A stretch of DNA of 64,000 nucleotides from Anas platyrhynchos (Eukaryota > Chordata > Aves > Anseriformes > Anatidae), in contig NC_092612.1 of NCBI RefSeq assembly GCF_047663525.1, positions 2,265,501 to 2,329,500 of the forward strand. Reading direction: 5' to 3'. Shown here piece by piece: positions 35,617 to 45,684 of this stretch; positions within the stretch are counted from its first letter, which is position 1, and each line of letters starts with the position of its first letter. Under the pieces are notes generated by a model. It was given only the letters and a program-made list of their open reading frames with translations, did no database searches and was not told the DNA's origin. Made by a program: the position numbers and the translations under genes.

Positions 35617-36266
35617 GGAATGGCTTAGTTTGGAAGGGACCTTTAAAGATCATCTAGTTCAACCTTCTGCCTTGGGCAGGGACATCTGCCAGATCTGGTT
35701 ACTCATATTCCATTCAACCTTACTTTGAACATTCTCAGTGCTGAGGCATCCTCAACTTCTCTGCACAACCTCTTCCAGTGTGTAACAACCTTCACTGTGA
35801 AAACTTTCTTTGTTAGATCCCCTCTCAACTTACCGTCTTTCCATTTAAAACTGTTTTCCCTTGTTCTGTCACTGCTGTGCCTGGTAAAAAGTCTTTATCC
35901 ATCTTTCTTACAAGACAACTTCAGATATTTAAAGGCTGCAAAAAGGTTTCCCTGGAGCCTTCTCCTCTCCAGGCTCAACAAGCCCAACTCTCTCAGCCTG
36001 CCTTTAGAGCAGAGGTACTCCAGGCCCCAGGTCATTTTCAAGGCCTCTGCTAGACCTGCTCTAACAGGTCCATGTCTTTCTTGTACCAGGGAACCCAGAG
36101 ATGGATATGGTACTCTGGGTGAAGTAGAGCACAGCAGATGGAGACAATTACCTCCCTTTTTCCTGCTGGACACACTTCTTTTCATGCAGCCCAAGATGTA
36201 ATTGGGTTTCTGGGCTACAAGCACATATTGCTGACTCCTACACTGCAGGGCCAATCTCAGTCAATT
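35617..36266 (-). mobile_element. CR1 LINE fragment, duplicate copy
   Basis: Duplicate of 31711-32360, carried along by the segmental duplication rather than a separate insertion. Confidence 0.87.
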
Positions 36267-36587
36267 CACAGAATCATAGAGTCATTTAGGTTGGAAAAGA
36301 CCTCTAAGATCATCAAGTGCAACTCTTAGCCTAGCACTGCCAAGGCTACCACTAAACCACGTACCAAAGCACCACAAATACATGCCCACAGCCAGCCTGT
36401 ACTGACATGGGGGATCTCCTCAAATCAGATGCAGGAACTTGCACGTGCCCTTGCTGAACTCCATGAAGTTCACATGGCCCCAGTTCTCACATCTGGCAGG
36501 GTGACTTCTGCTAAAATCCATTCCCAACAGGGATATCAACTGTACCACTCGTCTTGGTGTCATCAACAACGTTAGTGTAACCCATAA
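36267..36587 (-). mobile_element. Second CR1 3' fragment, duplicate copy
   Basis: Duplicate of 32361-32680. Here it runs into unrelated spacer (ACCCATAAACATTATGG) instead of the forward CR1. Confidence 0.82.
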
Positions 36588-37050
36588 ACATTATGGTCAC
36601 TCAGATCCACTTATGCATCACCTTTCTAAGGAGGACACCTCTAGACTTGGGTTTTGGACTCTCCCTCATATTAAATATGGTCTTGGGAGAAAGGTGCGTG
36701 GCTTTTCTTTTTTAATCATGCGTCGCCCATTCATAACTTCATGCCTTACACAGCAGAATAGGAAGTGTTGGAAATCCTTCCTTGTTGGTGATATTTCAAT
36801 GAGAGGGAGTTCCCGGACACACTTCTAAGACTTCAGACTTTGCCAATATGACTTTCCTGCACCTCCTTACACTCTTATAAAGACCAAATTCTTAAAGGGT
36901 ATTCATCTCCCACAGGAACGAAGGAGATACACATTAGGACCATATCCTCTCATGCTATTCCAATCCAAGACATCACATTTCTCAATGGAGAGATTCACTG
37001 AACATCCCAATAGAAAAAGGAACATAAAGAGACTCAGATTACTTTGAAGC
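36588..37050. other. Remainder of the gene 8-9 spacer
   Basis: About 250 bp (36,588-36,834) have no counterpart next to the forward CR1, but partly resemble the 49,850-50,030 and 28,840-29,020 spacer sequence (GACTCCC, ATCATG, CTTGGGAGAAA). The rest is the shared 3' flank. No gene is present. Confidence 0.55.
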
Positions 37051-37056
37051 AAAAAC

Positions 37057-37062
37057 TTTAAT
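37057..37062 (-). terminator. Gene 9 poly(A) signal
   Basis: ATTAAA on the minus strand, about 360 nt past the stop. The 3' UTR is shorter than in its paralogs because a stretch near 37,310 (the GCACCCTGGCTTCCC region) is missing. Confidence 0.75.
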
Positions 37063-37419
37063 GAGTCTGAAGAATGAATCAAAGCAGCACATGGAAAAAA
37101 GGATCCAGACAAGGCTGCCAAAAAGACAGCTGGCAGTCAGATCCCACTTCACCCGGAAAAGCATGCAGGTCTTCCTCCTTCGGAAGATGGAACGAAGAAA
37201 AAACAGGAAACTCTTGACTTGCTTCCAGATGAATCCATGGCACAGGACAGCAGCAGACAACAAGGGCACAGAATGCAGACAAGAAAACTGGAGAAGAAGC
37301 TGTCTGTGTTTCCAGGGTGCTCAGCCCCTCTGGAAACTCTGGCCAGCAGCTCCGTCCTCAGTCCGGCACCGGGCTTCGGGCTTCGTGGTCGATGTGATCA
37401 CTGGACATCCTCGTGGGCT

Positions 37420-37716
37420 TTAGCAGGGCAGGCACCTTCTGCCGCTGTAGCGGCCACCAAAGCCAGAGAGGCCAAAGCCCCCGGAGGAGATGGGCACTCC
37501 CTCCTCACTCAGGATGCTACCAACGGCAGCTGAGGTGGTGGATCCCACAGCGGTGTTCTGGGGGAAGGAGCTGAGGATGGGGCCGGGCAGGGTCACCACC
37601 ACGGGAGAGGGCTGGATCACCACACGGGAGTCCTGGCACTGCCGGACACAGGGCTCGTTGCAGCTGTTGGCAAGTGGGGTTGGCCCACAGGGACGGCACA
37701 GATCGTAGCACGACAT
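37420..37716 (-). CDS. Gene 9: feather beta-keratin, 98 aa, consensus form
   Basis: This is the majority protein of the window (STTS, SEEG, Ser91), identical to genes 10, 11 and 13-15. The ATG at 37716 is 21 nt past the acceptor (exon 2 from 37737); the intron is 37738-38073 (336 bp). Its 3' UTR lacks about 70 nt present in the other 98-aa genes, joining GTGTTTCCAG directly to GGTGCTCAGCCCC. With gene 10 it forms a pair that is copied as genes 11 and 12. Confidence 0.96.
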   Translation of the reverse strand: MSCYDLCRPCGPTPLANSCNEPCVRQCQDSRVVIQPSPVVVTLPGPILSSFPQNTAVGSTTSAAVGSILSEEGVPISSGGFGLSGFGGRYSGRRCLPC

Positions 37717-38073
37717 GGCTGTGGGATGGAGGCACACCTGGGAGAGAGGGTAGGCAAAGCACACACAGCGTGTCAGCAGCAGCCTGACAGCCTGCTGGCC
37801 AAGACAGAAGGTATAGTCTGGGGAGCAGGGATAGCGTACATGAGGACAGGGAGGGACTTGGGAACTTGGGTCCCCAAGGGCCCCTGCAAAGACCGTCCTA
37901 GACCTCCTCCCACCTCTCCCCTCAGTGGCAAGCAGAACAGTGATGGAGGGAGCAGCGTCAAGGAGCAAGGACCACACAAAGAGCTACATGGAGGCAAAGA
38001 CTCGGTCGAGGCCAGAAGGCCAAGGGGAGAAGAAGAGAATGAGAGGAGTGAGGAGAAGGCACTTGCAGCTCAC

Positions 38074-38220
38074 CTTGTTCGCCAAGGAGGAGAAGGCAAG
38101 AGAAGTGGATGATGGAGCCTGCTGTTGGACAGGCTTTTATACCAGTCCAGACTGCCCCAGGCCCAGAGGTGCCTTTTGCGCATGTAATGTGTATACCAGA
38201 AAGCTCATCTTGCATGCAAA
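38074..38220 (-). promoter_or_regulatory. Gene 9 promoter and non-coding exon 1
   Basis: The TTTGCAT box is at 38214-38220, TATAAAA at 38135-38141, and the predicted start near 38110. Exon 1 ends at 38074 with a GTGAGC donor. Confidence 0.8.
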
Positions 38221-40813
38221 ACACCGCAATGGAAGAGATGGGTGACTTATGTTCCCTGCAGTGACCCCTTTTCATTTTCCTGGTCAGGACATACCCATTC
38301 CATCACACAGGCTCCTTTCAAGTGACAGGATTACAGGCCAAAATGCTTCTGGGGAAGTGACACAAAAGCACAGGAAGAAGATGAAGGCAAAAAGAAGGAG
38401 ATGGCCAAATTGTCAAGTGGTGCCAGCCTCTCACCCTCCTGCAGCTTCCTTCAGGCTTTGTCCTAAATGCATGGGTACTCATTTCCATGCAAACCTGCCC
38501 TTAAAGGTCAGACTGCCAGCCAGGCTCATCAGCAAAGAGCAGGTACAGCCTTTGCTTTACCTATCAACCTGCTCAGGCTGCCTTAGGCACCAGATTTCCA
38601 AGTATGGCTGCTCTGCCATCAAGCTTCAGCCCTTCTGTGGGATCAAGCCTTGCTCTCAGGTGACAAAAGCCTGACTGGTTTTCCTCTCCCCTCTGTCCCC
38701 AGCAACTAGAGGTCCCCTGTCACCACAGCAGGCCTCTTTCAGAAACACGGACATGACTCTCACTCTACTACTCGCTCCTGCTGCCCACTCCTGTTAAACC
38801 GAGATGTCTCCTGCAGACAAAGCCCCATACCGGACAACAAATACAGCTGCTTTCCTCCTTCCCCATCTCCACGCCTCAGATTCTGCTTTGACCCCACATA
38901 CCAATGGCACAGCACACACCAGCAAACATGTGACCGTATTTCTGTGCAACACAGAACACTGCCCAGAAACAAGGGAGGTCTGAGAGTGCCGTTGAGGACA
39001 GCCTGGGCAGCAGCAGGTATCAGCACCTCCCTGGGGACGTGTGCCAAGGAGTGACACCAAGTCATACCAGCAGCGTGTTTCTTGGGGGCACGACTGCCCA
39101 GCAAGGAATACTAGGCATACACAGCTCAGGCCCCTCAGCCAGGCCATCTTCCCAAGGGCTGGACAAAATGCCTTCCCGATGAGGCTGGGACGACAGCAGA
39201 CAAAGGCAACTGTCAAATCACAGAGGCCCGACCAAATTCCTCATTTAGGAAGATGAGGAAAGCTTTGAAGGTGCACAGTACTACCCTGATGATGACAGTA
39301 AACATCTATCCCAAAGAGTGCTGTCACGGCTCAGTACGAGCCACCTGCTGCCTACACAATGGGAGCCAGGAGCCAAGCAAGGCCACACAGCCAACAGAGC
39401 ATCAGCTATACCAGCAATGGCCCTCGTTGTACAGCACCTGACCAAGGAAGATGAGGAGATGGAAGGCAGATTCAGCCAGGCGTCTAGCTCAGTGGTCAGG
39501 TTCATGGTGGTGACACAGGACTGATGACAAGACAGTCCACACTTCAGGGTCAGGTCCAGTGACAGCAACCAGGGTCAACACGAGGCCCAAAGACTGCTGA
39601 CCAGGCCCAGAAAAGTAACACAGACAGACCCAAGGGAAAGCTGGGAAACCACTGGGCAACTTTAGCCCTACCAAGGCCACCCAGGGGCAGGCATAAGCAA
39701 ATCTGCAACAGAGCAGGCAACCCACACTGATGACCCAGATCTGAAGGGGGGGCCAAAGGCTCAGGACAAAACTTGACTATAGCACCAGGGTCAATGGGAA
39801 GAGGGTGTGGTGGGAGGCTCCAGGTGAGCCTGATGAGGGCCATTGGGCCTCTGCCGCACTCAGACAACTCGTATGCATGAGGAGGAAATCTCCTGTGCAC
39901 TTGGGACATAGGACACCAGCTGCATCTACCCCAAAAGAAGAAAGGAAGGAAGCTTCAATTAATTTTCCAAGGAAAAACATGTCTCGCACCTCAGGGGCTG
40001 CCCAAAAGCTGCAATGCCTTGCAGCACCCTGCGCTCCCTGATCGCCTGCTGCAGTTGTTGCCTTCCCTCCCTGGTATCAGCTTTTCACGGCACTTTGCTC
40101 CTGCTGTCAGCTCAAGGTGGCCCAGGAATGTTGACAAGGAGCATGTTTCCTGAGAGTCTTCCTGCACAGCAAGGCTGAGGGCTTTGCCTCATACCAGTGG
40201 TTGGTCAGAGAATGCAGGCCTTTAGCTATGGTGTAAGGCATGATAGGATTTCCCCAGCACAGGGGATAGCATGAGAGGTGCCCCTCACTCTGCCTCAAGC
40301 AGGAGTGGGTGACACAGACAAAAGCATCTCCTGTGGAGAACTAGAGCATAAGGGAAGAAGGGCTATGGAGCTTGTTTTGCCTTGTTTCCCCTGTGGCAGG
40401 AGCAATCACCAGAGCGCAGTGTAGTTGGACCAAACAGCCACTCCCAAGCCATGTTGCTTCCCTCCCTGATGTTGGCTCTCTTGCATTTTGGGGCAGAAGG
40501 TCAGGAAGGCACAACAGCTTCATCCAGGAGGGTTTCTTCCTCTCCTTGCTCTCGTAGGCAAGGGTGAGACAGGGACTCGCCAAAATCCCTCACTTGAATG
40601 CTGCAGAATGGTCTGGCAAACACACAAGCAGCACCTGTGCAGCCCTGCGGGACTGGTTCAGTGCTTCAGAAACAGGACTGTAGGCACACAGATGATGTGG
40701 GGGCTAACCACAACTTTAGATTCTACATTATCCCAGTTCCCTCTAGAGAGAGTGGCTGAGAATCTCAAAAGGGAAGTATCATGAGAAGACACAGATTACA
40801 ATGCAGCATAAAC

Positions 40814-40819
40814 TTTAAT
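40814..40819 (-). terminator. Gene 10 poly(A) signal
   Basis: ATTAAA on the minus strand within GACTCATTAAAGTTTATGC, about 415 nt past the stop. Confidence 0.75.
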
Positions 40820-41234
40820 GAGTCTCAAGAAGCAATCAAAGCAGCTCGTGGTCGAAGAAATCCAGTCCAGGCTGCCACAAGGACAGCTGCCAGTCAGACC
40901 CCCTTCACCACAATGGGATGCATGTCTTCCTCCCTCACATGGTGAGAGGAAGAACAAAGATGATGCTCTTGACTTGCTTCCAGATGAACTCATGGCACAG
41001 GACAGGATGAGACAACAAGGACTCATGCTGAAGAGAAGAAAGCACAAGAAGAAGATGTCTGCTGGCCGTGTTTCCAGACAGCGCAGGCTGGCACCCTGGC
41101 TTCCCTCTCTGCTCTGCAGGAGGCCACGAGGGTACTCAGGCCCTCTGGAAACTCTGGCCAGCAGCTCCGTCCTCAGTCCGGCACCGGGCTTCGGGCTTCG
41201 TGGTCGATGCTCTCACTGGACGTCCTCGTGGGCT

Positions 41235-41531
41235 TTAGCAGGGCAGGCACCTTCTGCCGCTGTAGCGGCCACCAAAGCCAGAGAGGCCAAAGCCCCCGGA
41301 GGAGATGGGCACTCCCTCCTCACTCAGGATGCTACCAACGGCAGCTGAGGTGGTGGATCCCACAGCGGTGTTCTGGGGGAAGGAGCTGAGGATGGGGCCG
41401 GGCAGGGTCACCACCACGGGAGAGGGCTGGATCACCACACGGGAGTCCTGGCACTGCCGGACACAGGGCTCGTTGCAGCTGTTGGCAAGTGGGGTTGGCC
41501 CACAGGGACGGCACAGATCGTAGCACGACAT
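41235..41531 (-). CDS. Gene 10: feather beta-keratin, 98 aa, consensus form
   Basis: The protein is identical to gene 9. The 3' UTR next to the stop carries GGTACTCAGGCCC on the plus strand (41131), shared with genes 13-15 but not with gene 12, its partner in the pair duplication. The promoter and intron belong to the same type as genes 12-15 (316-bp intron, 41553-41868). The ATG at 41531 is 21 nt past the acceptor (exon 2 from 41552). It is a plausible donor of the coding exon and proximal 3' UTR now in the 4,027-bp array. Confidence 0.96.
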   Translation of the reverse strand: MSCYDLCRPCGPTPLANSCNEPCVRQCQDSRVVIQPSPVVVTLPGPILSSFPQNTAVGSTTSAAVGSILSEEGVPISSGGFGLSGFGGRYSGRRCLPC

Positions 41532-41868
41532 GGCTGCGGGATGGAGGTGCACCTGGGAGAGAGGGTAGGGAAAGCACACGCAGCATGTCAGCAGCAGCCT
41601 GACAGCCTGCTGGCCAAGACAGAAGGCATAGTCTGGGGAGCAGGGACAGGGCCCACGATGACAGAGACAAGCCCAAGCGCCTTTGCAAAGACAGTCTAAG
41701 ACCTTCTACCTCTTCCCCAATCAGTGACATGCAGAACAGCAACAGAGGGAGCAGAGTCAAGGAGCAAGGCCCACACCAAACCTCCACGGAGCCAGAGCTT
41801 CGGTGGAGGCCAGAAGGCCAAGCGGAGAAGAGCAAGAGGGGGGTATGGAGAAGGCTCCTACAGCTCAC

Positions 41869-42014
41869 CTTGTTCACCAAGGAGGAGACGGCAAGAAAAG
41901 TGGATGAGGGAGACTGCTGTTAGACAGGTTTTTATAGTCTTCAAACTGCCCCAGGCCCAGAGGCAACATCTGCACACGTAATGTTTTTACCAGCAAGCTC
42001 ATCTCATATGCAAG
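41869..42014 (-). promoter_or_regulatory. Gene 10 promoter and non-coding exon 1
   Basis: TATAAAA is at 41930-41936, with the predicted start near 41905. Exon 1 ends at 41869 with a GTGAGC donor. The upstream box is the variant CTTGCAT (42008-42014). Confidence 0.78.
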
Positions 42015-44458
42015 ACATTACAATTTAAGAATCTCTGGCATTTATTTGTTCCCTGCAATGCTCCCCTTTCATTTCCTTACTGCTGTCATAGCCATTCTGC
42101 CATGTGTGCTTCTTCAAGTCAGGGGATTAGAGGCTAAAATGTTTACAGGCAAAAATACACGTCAGCAGAAGGAGATGATGCAGCTGTTGATGAGGACTGT
42201 CGCAGCACTCCAGGGGATGCCTGTCTCTTATCCTCTGGTATCTTCCTTTATGGAATTTTATATTGAATTTTGCATGTTTTGTAGCACCTCCAAAAATATG
42301 ACCTGTCTTACAAACGCTTTTCTGTGACAGGACAACTACATCCATTGCTTAACCTACACCCGAACTCTTTCACTGTACTTTTACTTGCTGGAATTGAGTT
42401 AATTTTCTTCAATTCAGTTCCTATCTTTCTGTTATTGAGACTTGTAGCCAAAGTTATGTTCGTAACACAAAGACATTTTAGCTGTTGCTGAGAAGTGCTT
42501 GCACAATGTAAAGGCTTTCTCTGCTTTTCACTCCTACACAATTCCCCACACTTGTGCCCTGGCAAAGTACGCTGGGTCTGGGCATAAGTCTTGCAGAGAA
42601 CACAGTAAGGATGGTTGACCCAAAATAAACAGAGATGTTCCATTAAAGGTAGCATCCTACTCAGCAAGAAAATTTGAGAGAAGCCAGGGCACAAGTATTT
42701 CCCATAGTAGTTGTTTAGGGACCAGCTGGGCATGCTGGAGGTAAGTAGCTTTACACCACTTCTTCTTCAGTTTTTCCTTTCTTCCTTACTTATTAAACTG
42801 TTATTTCTCTATGTACAAGCTTCCTTTTCCCATATTTTCCTTTCTGATTCTAAAAGCCCATTATATGGCGATGGCAGTAAGGGAACAGCTTCAAGGTCAT
42901 CTAAAAGAAATACAGGGTCAACCTACCACAAAAAGTTTTGTCTGAACATGCGAGTCAGTTTGGATAAGCTGTTGGCTTTTAGATTGTCTGCAATCTCACA
43001 CAGGAGAAATTCACATGTTCTTTGCCCTTCCCTCCTTTGGCTGGGCAGCCTCCTGAAGTCCCCAGTCAACAGAAGAAGGACGTTTGAGGAGAGACACCCC
43101 TTTCCAACACATGCTAAGTCTACACCCCTCACACTACCAAAGGTCAGTGCAGTGATGTAGTGGCTTCACAACTCCTCCTTCCTCCTCCTCAAGGCTTCCT
43201 GCAACTTCTGCTTTCAAACTGTGTGCTAATTCAATAACCTCCACTGCAAAATGCTTGGAAAACTTTCCATGCAACACGAAAACTCATCACAAGCTGGCAC
43301 GGCCTGAGAATGACAGCAGGATGTCTATAGAGGAAAGTATGCATCACGACCTCTGCTTCATAGAATCCTAGAATATCCTGAGTTAGAAGGGACCCACAAG
43401 GATCATCAAGTACAACTTCTATCTCCACACAGGACCACCAAGCAATCAGAATGTATTTCTGAGGGTGGTTTCCAAATGCTTCCTGAATGCCGGCAGCCTC
43501 AGTGCCATGACCACTCCCAGGAGGAGCCTGTTCCGGTGCTGACTGCCTTCTCAGAGTGAAGAAGCTTTTCCTAACATCCAGCCTGAACCTCCCTTGTTGC
43601 AGATCCATGCCATTTCCTCAGGTCCTGCCACTGTCACCACAGAGAAGTGAACAGGGCCTACCTTTAATTTCCCTCGTGAAGAAGCTGTAGGCCGCAAGGA
43701 AGCCTCCCCTCAGTCTCCTAATCTCTAGGCTGAAAAACACAGGTGACTGAGAAAACTGGTCATATGTCTTTCCCTCGAGACCTTTCACCAACTTGTAGCC
43801 CTCCTTTGGGCACTCTAATAGTTTTATAACCTTCTTATACTGTGGCAGCCAAAACTCAACACAGTACTCAATGTGAGGCCGCACCAGCACAGCACAAAGC
43901 ACAACAATCGTTTCCCTCAATTTCCTCTCCCCATGCATCTCAGCAAACACACACATGTGGTTTCCCACTGGCCAGTACTACCCAGCAGTCGGTCTTCAGA
44001 ATGCTACTCCGCCCAAAAGCTCCAGTTCCCTGCAGTTCCCTACGTTCCCTGATCACCTGCTGCAGTTGTTGCCTTCCCTCTCCGGTATCAGCTCTTCACA
44101 GCACTATGCTCCCACTGTCAGCCCAGGGTGACTCAGGAATATTAACAAAGAGGGTGTTTATTGAGGGTCTTCCCACACAGCAAGACTCAGGACTTTGCCT
44201 GAAAAAGCAATCAGTCAGGGAAGGCAGGCCTTTAGCTATGATGTAAAGTGCTGTAGGATTTCCTCAGCATAGGGGACAGCATGAGAACTTCCATTCAGTA
44301 TGAGCCAGTAATAACACAACCAACCAGGGAAGTAATGTTTTAACCGAAACCTTCCGATAAATATTTTAAAATATATATCCACAGATTGCCCAGTGGACAG
44401 TTTCCTGGGAATACCAAAAGAAAAGGAACATGACAGGACACAGATCACAGTGCAGCAT
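42015..44458. other. Spacer between genes 10 and 11
   Basis: Its left part (to about 42,240) matches the spacer right of gene 12 (49,480-49,700). The middle is unique, with no recognisable gene. A reverse CR1 fragment lies at 43359-43960. The right part (about 44,000-44,290) is a decayed relative of spacer B (compare 26,490-26,750). Confidence 0.6.
43359..43960 (-). mobile_element. CR1 LINE fragment, 5'-truncated
   Basis: The plus strand starts with ATAGAATCCTAGAATATCC and TTAGAAGGGACCCACAAGG, the reverse complement of a CR1 3' end. On the minus strand decayed ORF2 motifs follow (VRPHIEYCVEFWLPQYKK, LEGKTYDQFSQ, EIRRLRGGFLAAYSF). It is a different CR1 subfamily from the copies near genes 7 and 8. 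Confidence 0.9.
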
Positions 44459-44462
44459 AAAC

Positions 44463-44468
44463 TTTAAT
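44463..44468 (-). terminator. Gene 11 poly(A) signal
   Basis: ATTAAA on the minus strand, about 415 nt past the stop. Confidence 0.75.
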
Positions 44469-44883
44469 GAGTCTCAAGAAGCAATCAAAGCAGCTTGTGG
44501 ATGAAGAAATCCAGTCCAGACTGCCAAAAGGACAGCTGGCAGTCAGACCCCCTTCACCACAAAGGGAAGCACGTCTTCCTCCCTCGCATGGCAAGAAGGA
44601 GAACAAACAGGACACCCTTGATGTGCTTCCAGATGAAACCATGGCACAGGACAGGATGAGACAACAAGGACTCATGCTGAAGAGAAGAAAGCACAAGAAG
44701 AAGATGTCTGCTGGCCGTGTTTCCAGACAGCGCAGGCTGGCACCCTGGCTTCCCTCTCTGCTCTGCAGGAGGCCACGAGGGTGCTCAGCCCCTCTGGAAA
44801 CTCTGGCCAGCAGCTCCGTCCTCAGTCCGGCACCTGGCTTCAGGCTTCCTGGTCAATGCACTCACTGGACATCCTCGTGGGCT

Positions 44884-45180
44884 TTAGCAGGGCAGGCACC
44901 TTCTGCCGCTGTAGCGGCCACCAAAGCCAGAGAGGCCAAAGCCCCCGGAGGAGATGGGCACTCCCTCCTCACTCAGGATGCTACCAACGGCAGCTGAGGT
45001 GGTGGATCCCACAGCGGTGTTCTGGGGGAAGGAGCTGAGGATGGGGCCGGGCAGGGTCACCACCACGGGAGAGGGCTGGATCACCACACGGGAGTCCTGG
45101 CACTGCCGGACACAGGGCTCGTTGCAGCTGTTGGCAAGTGGGGTTGGCCCACAGGGACGGCACAGATCGTAGCACGACAT
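44884..45180 (-). CDS. Gene 11: feather beta-keratin, 98 aa, consensus form
   Basis: The protein is identical to gene 9, and the coding exon, intron (45202-45537) and promoter are near copies of that gene. Its 3' UTR is full length, without the gap of gene 9, and has its own variants near 44,840 (GGCTTCAGGCTTCCTGG). The ATG at 45180 is 21 nt past the acceptor (exon 2 from 45201). Confidence 0.96.
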   Translation of the reverse strand: MSCYDLCRPCGPTPLANSCNEPCVRQCQDSRVVIQPSPVVVTLPGPILSSFPQNTAVGSTTSAAVGSILSEEGVPISSGGFGLSGFGGRYSGRRCLPC

Positions 45181-45537
45181 GGCTGTGGGATGGAGGCACA
45201 CCTGGGAGAGAGGGTAGGCAAAGCACACACAGCGTGTCAGCAGCAGCCTGACAGCCTGCTGGCCAAGACAGAAGGTATAGTCTGGGGAGCAGGGATAGCG
45301 TACATGAGGACAGGGAGGGACTTGGGAACTTGGGTCCCCAAGGGCCCCTGCAAAGACAGTCCTAGACCTCCTCCCACCTCTCCCCTCAGTGGCAAGCAGA
45401 ACAGTGATGGAGGGAGCAGCGTCAAGGAGCAAGGACCACACAAAGAGCTACATGGAGGCAAAGACTCGGTCGAGGCCAGAAGGCCAAGGGGAGAAGAAGA
45501 GAATGAGAGGAGTGAGGAGAAGGCACTTGCAGCTCAC

Positions 45538-45684
45538 CTTGTTCGCCAAGGAGGAGAAGGCAAGAGAAGTGGATGATGGAGCCTGCTGTTGGACAGGCTT
45601 TTATACCAGTCCAGACTGCCCCAGGCCCAGAGGTGCCTTTTGCGCATGTAATGTGTATACCAGAAAGCTCATCTTGCATGCAAA
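45538..45684 (-). promoter_or_regulatory. Gene 11 promoter and non-coding exon 1
   Basis: The TTTGCAT box is at 45678-45684, TATAAAA at 45599-45605, and the predicted start near 45574. Exon 1 ends at 45538 with a GTGAGC donor. It is the same as gene 9 except for one A fewer after the box. Confidence 0.8.

Larger units (their letters stand above)
34192..36587. repeat. Segmental duplication, copy 2 (gene 8 and its 5' flank)
   Basis: Partner of 30286-32680. At 36,361 there is at least one single-base difference (CCACGTACC versus CCACATACC). Past 36,587 it continues into about 250 bp of sequence not present after copy 1. Confidence 0.9.
37868..41078. repeat. Spacer duplication B, copy 2 (genes 9-10)
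   Basis: Partner of 24340-27550 and 45331-48541; it is closer to copy 3, with few differences. It forms part of the 7,463-bp offset duplication of the gene 9-10 pair. No gene lies in the spacer part (38221-40810). Confidence 0.9.
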
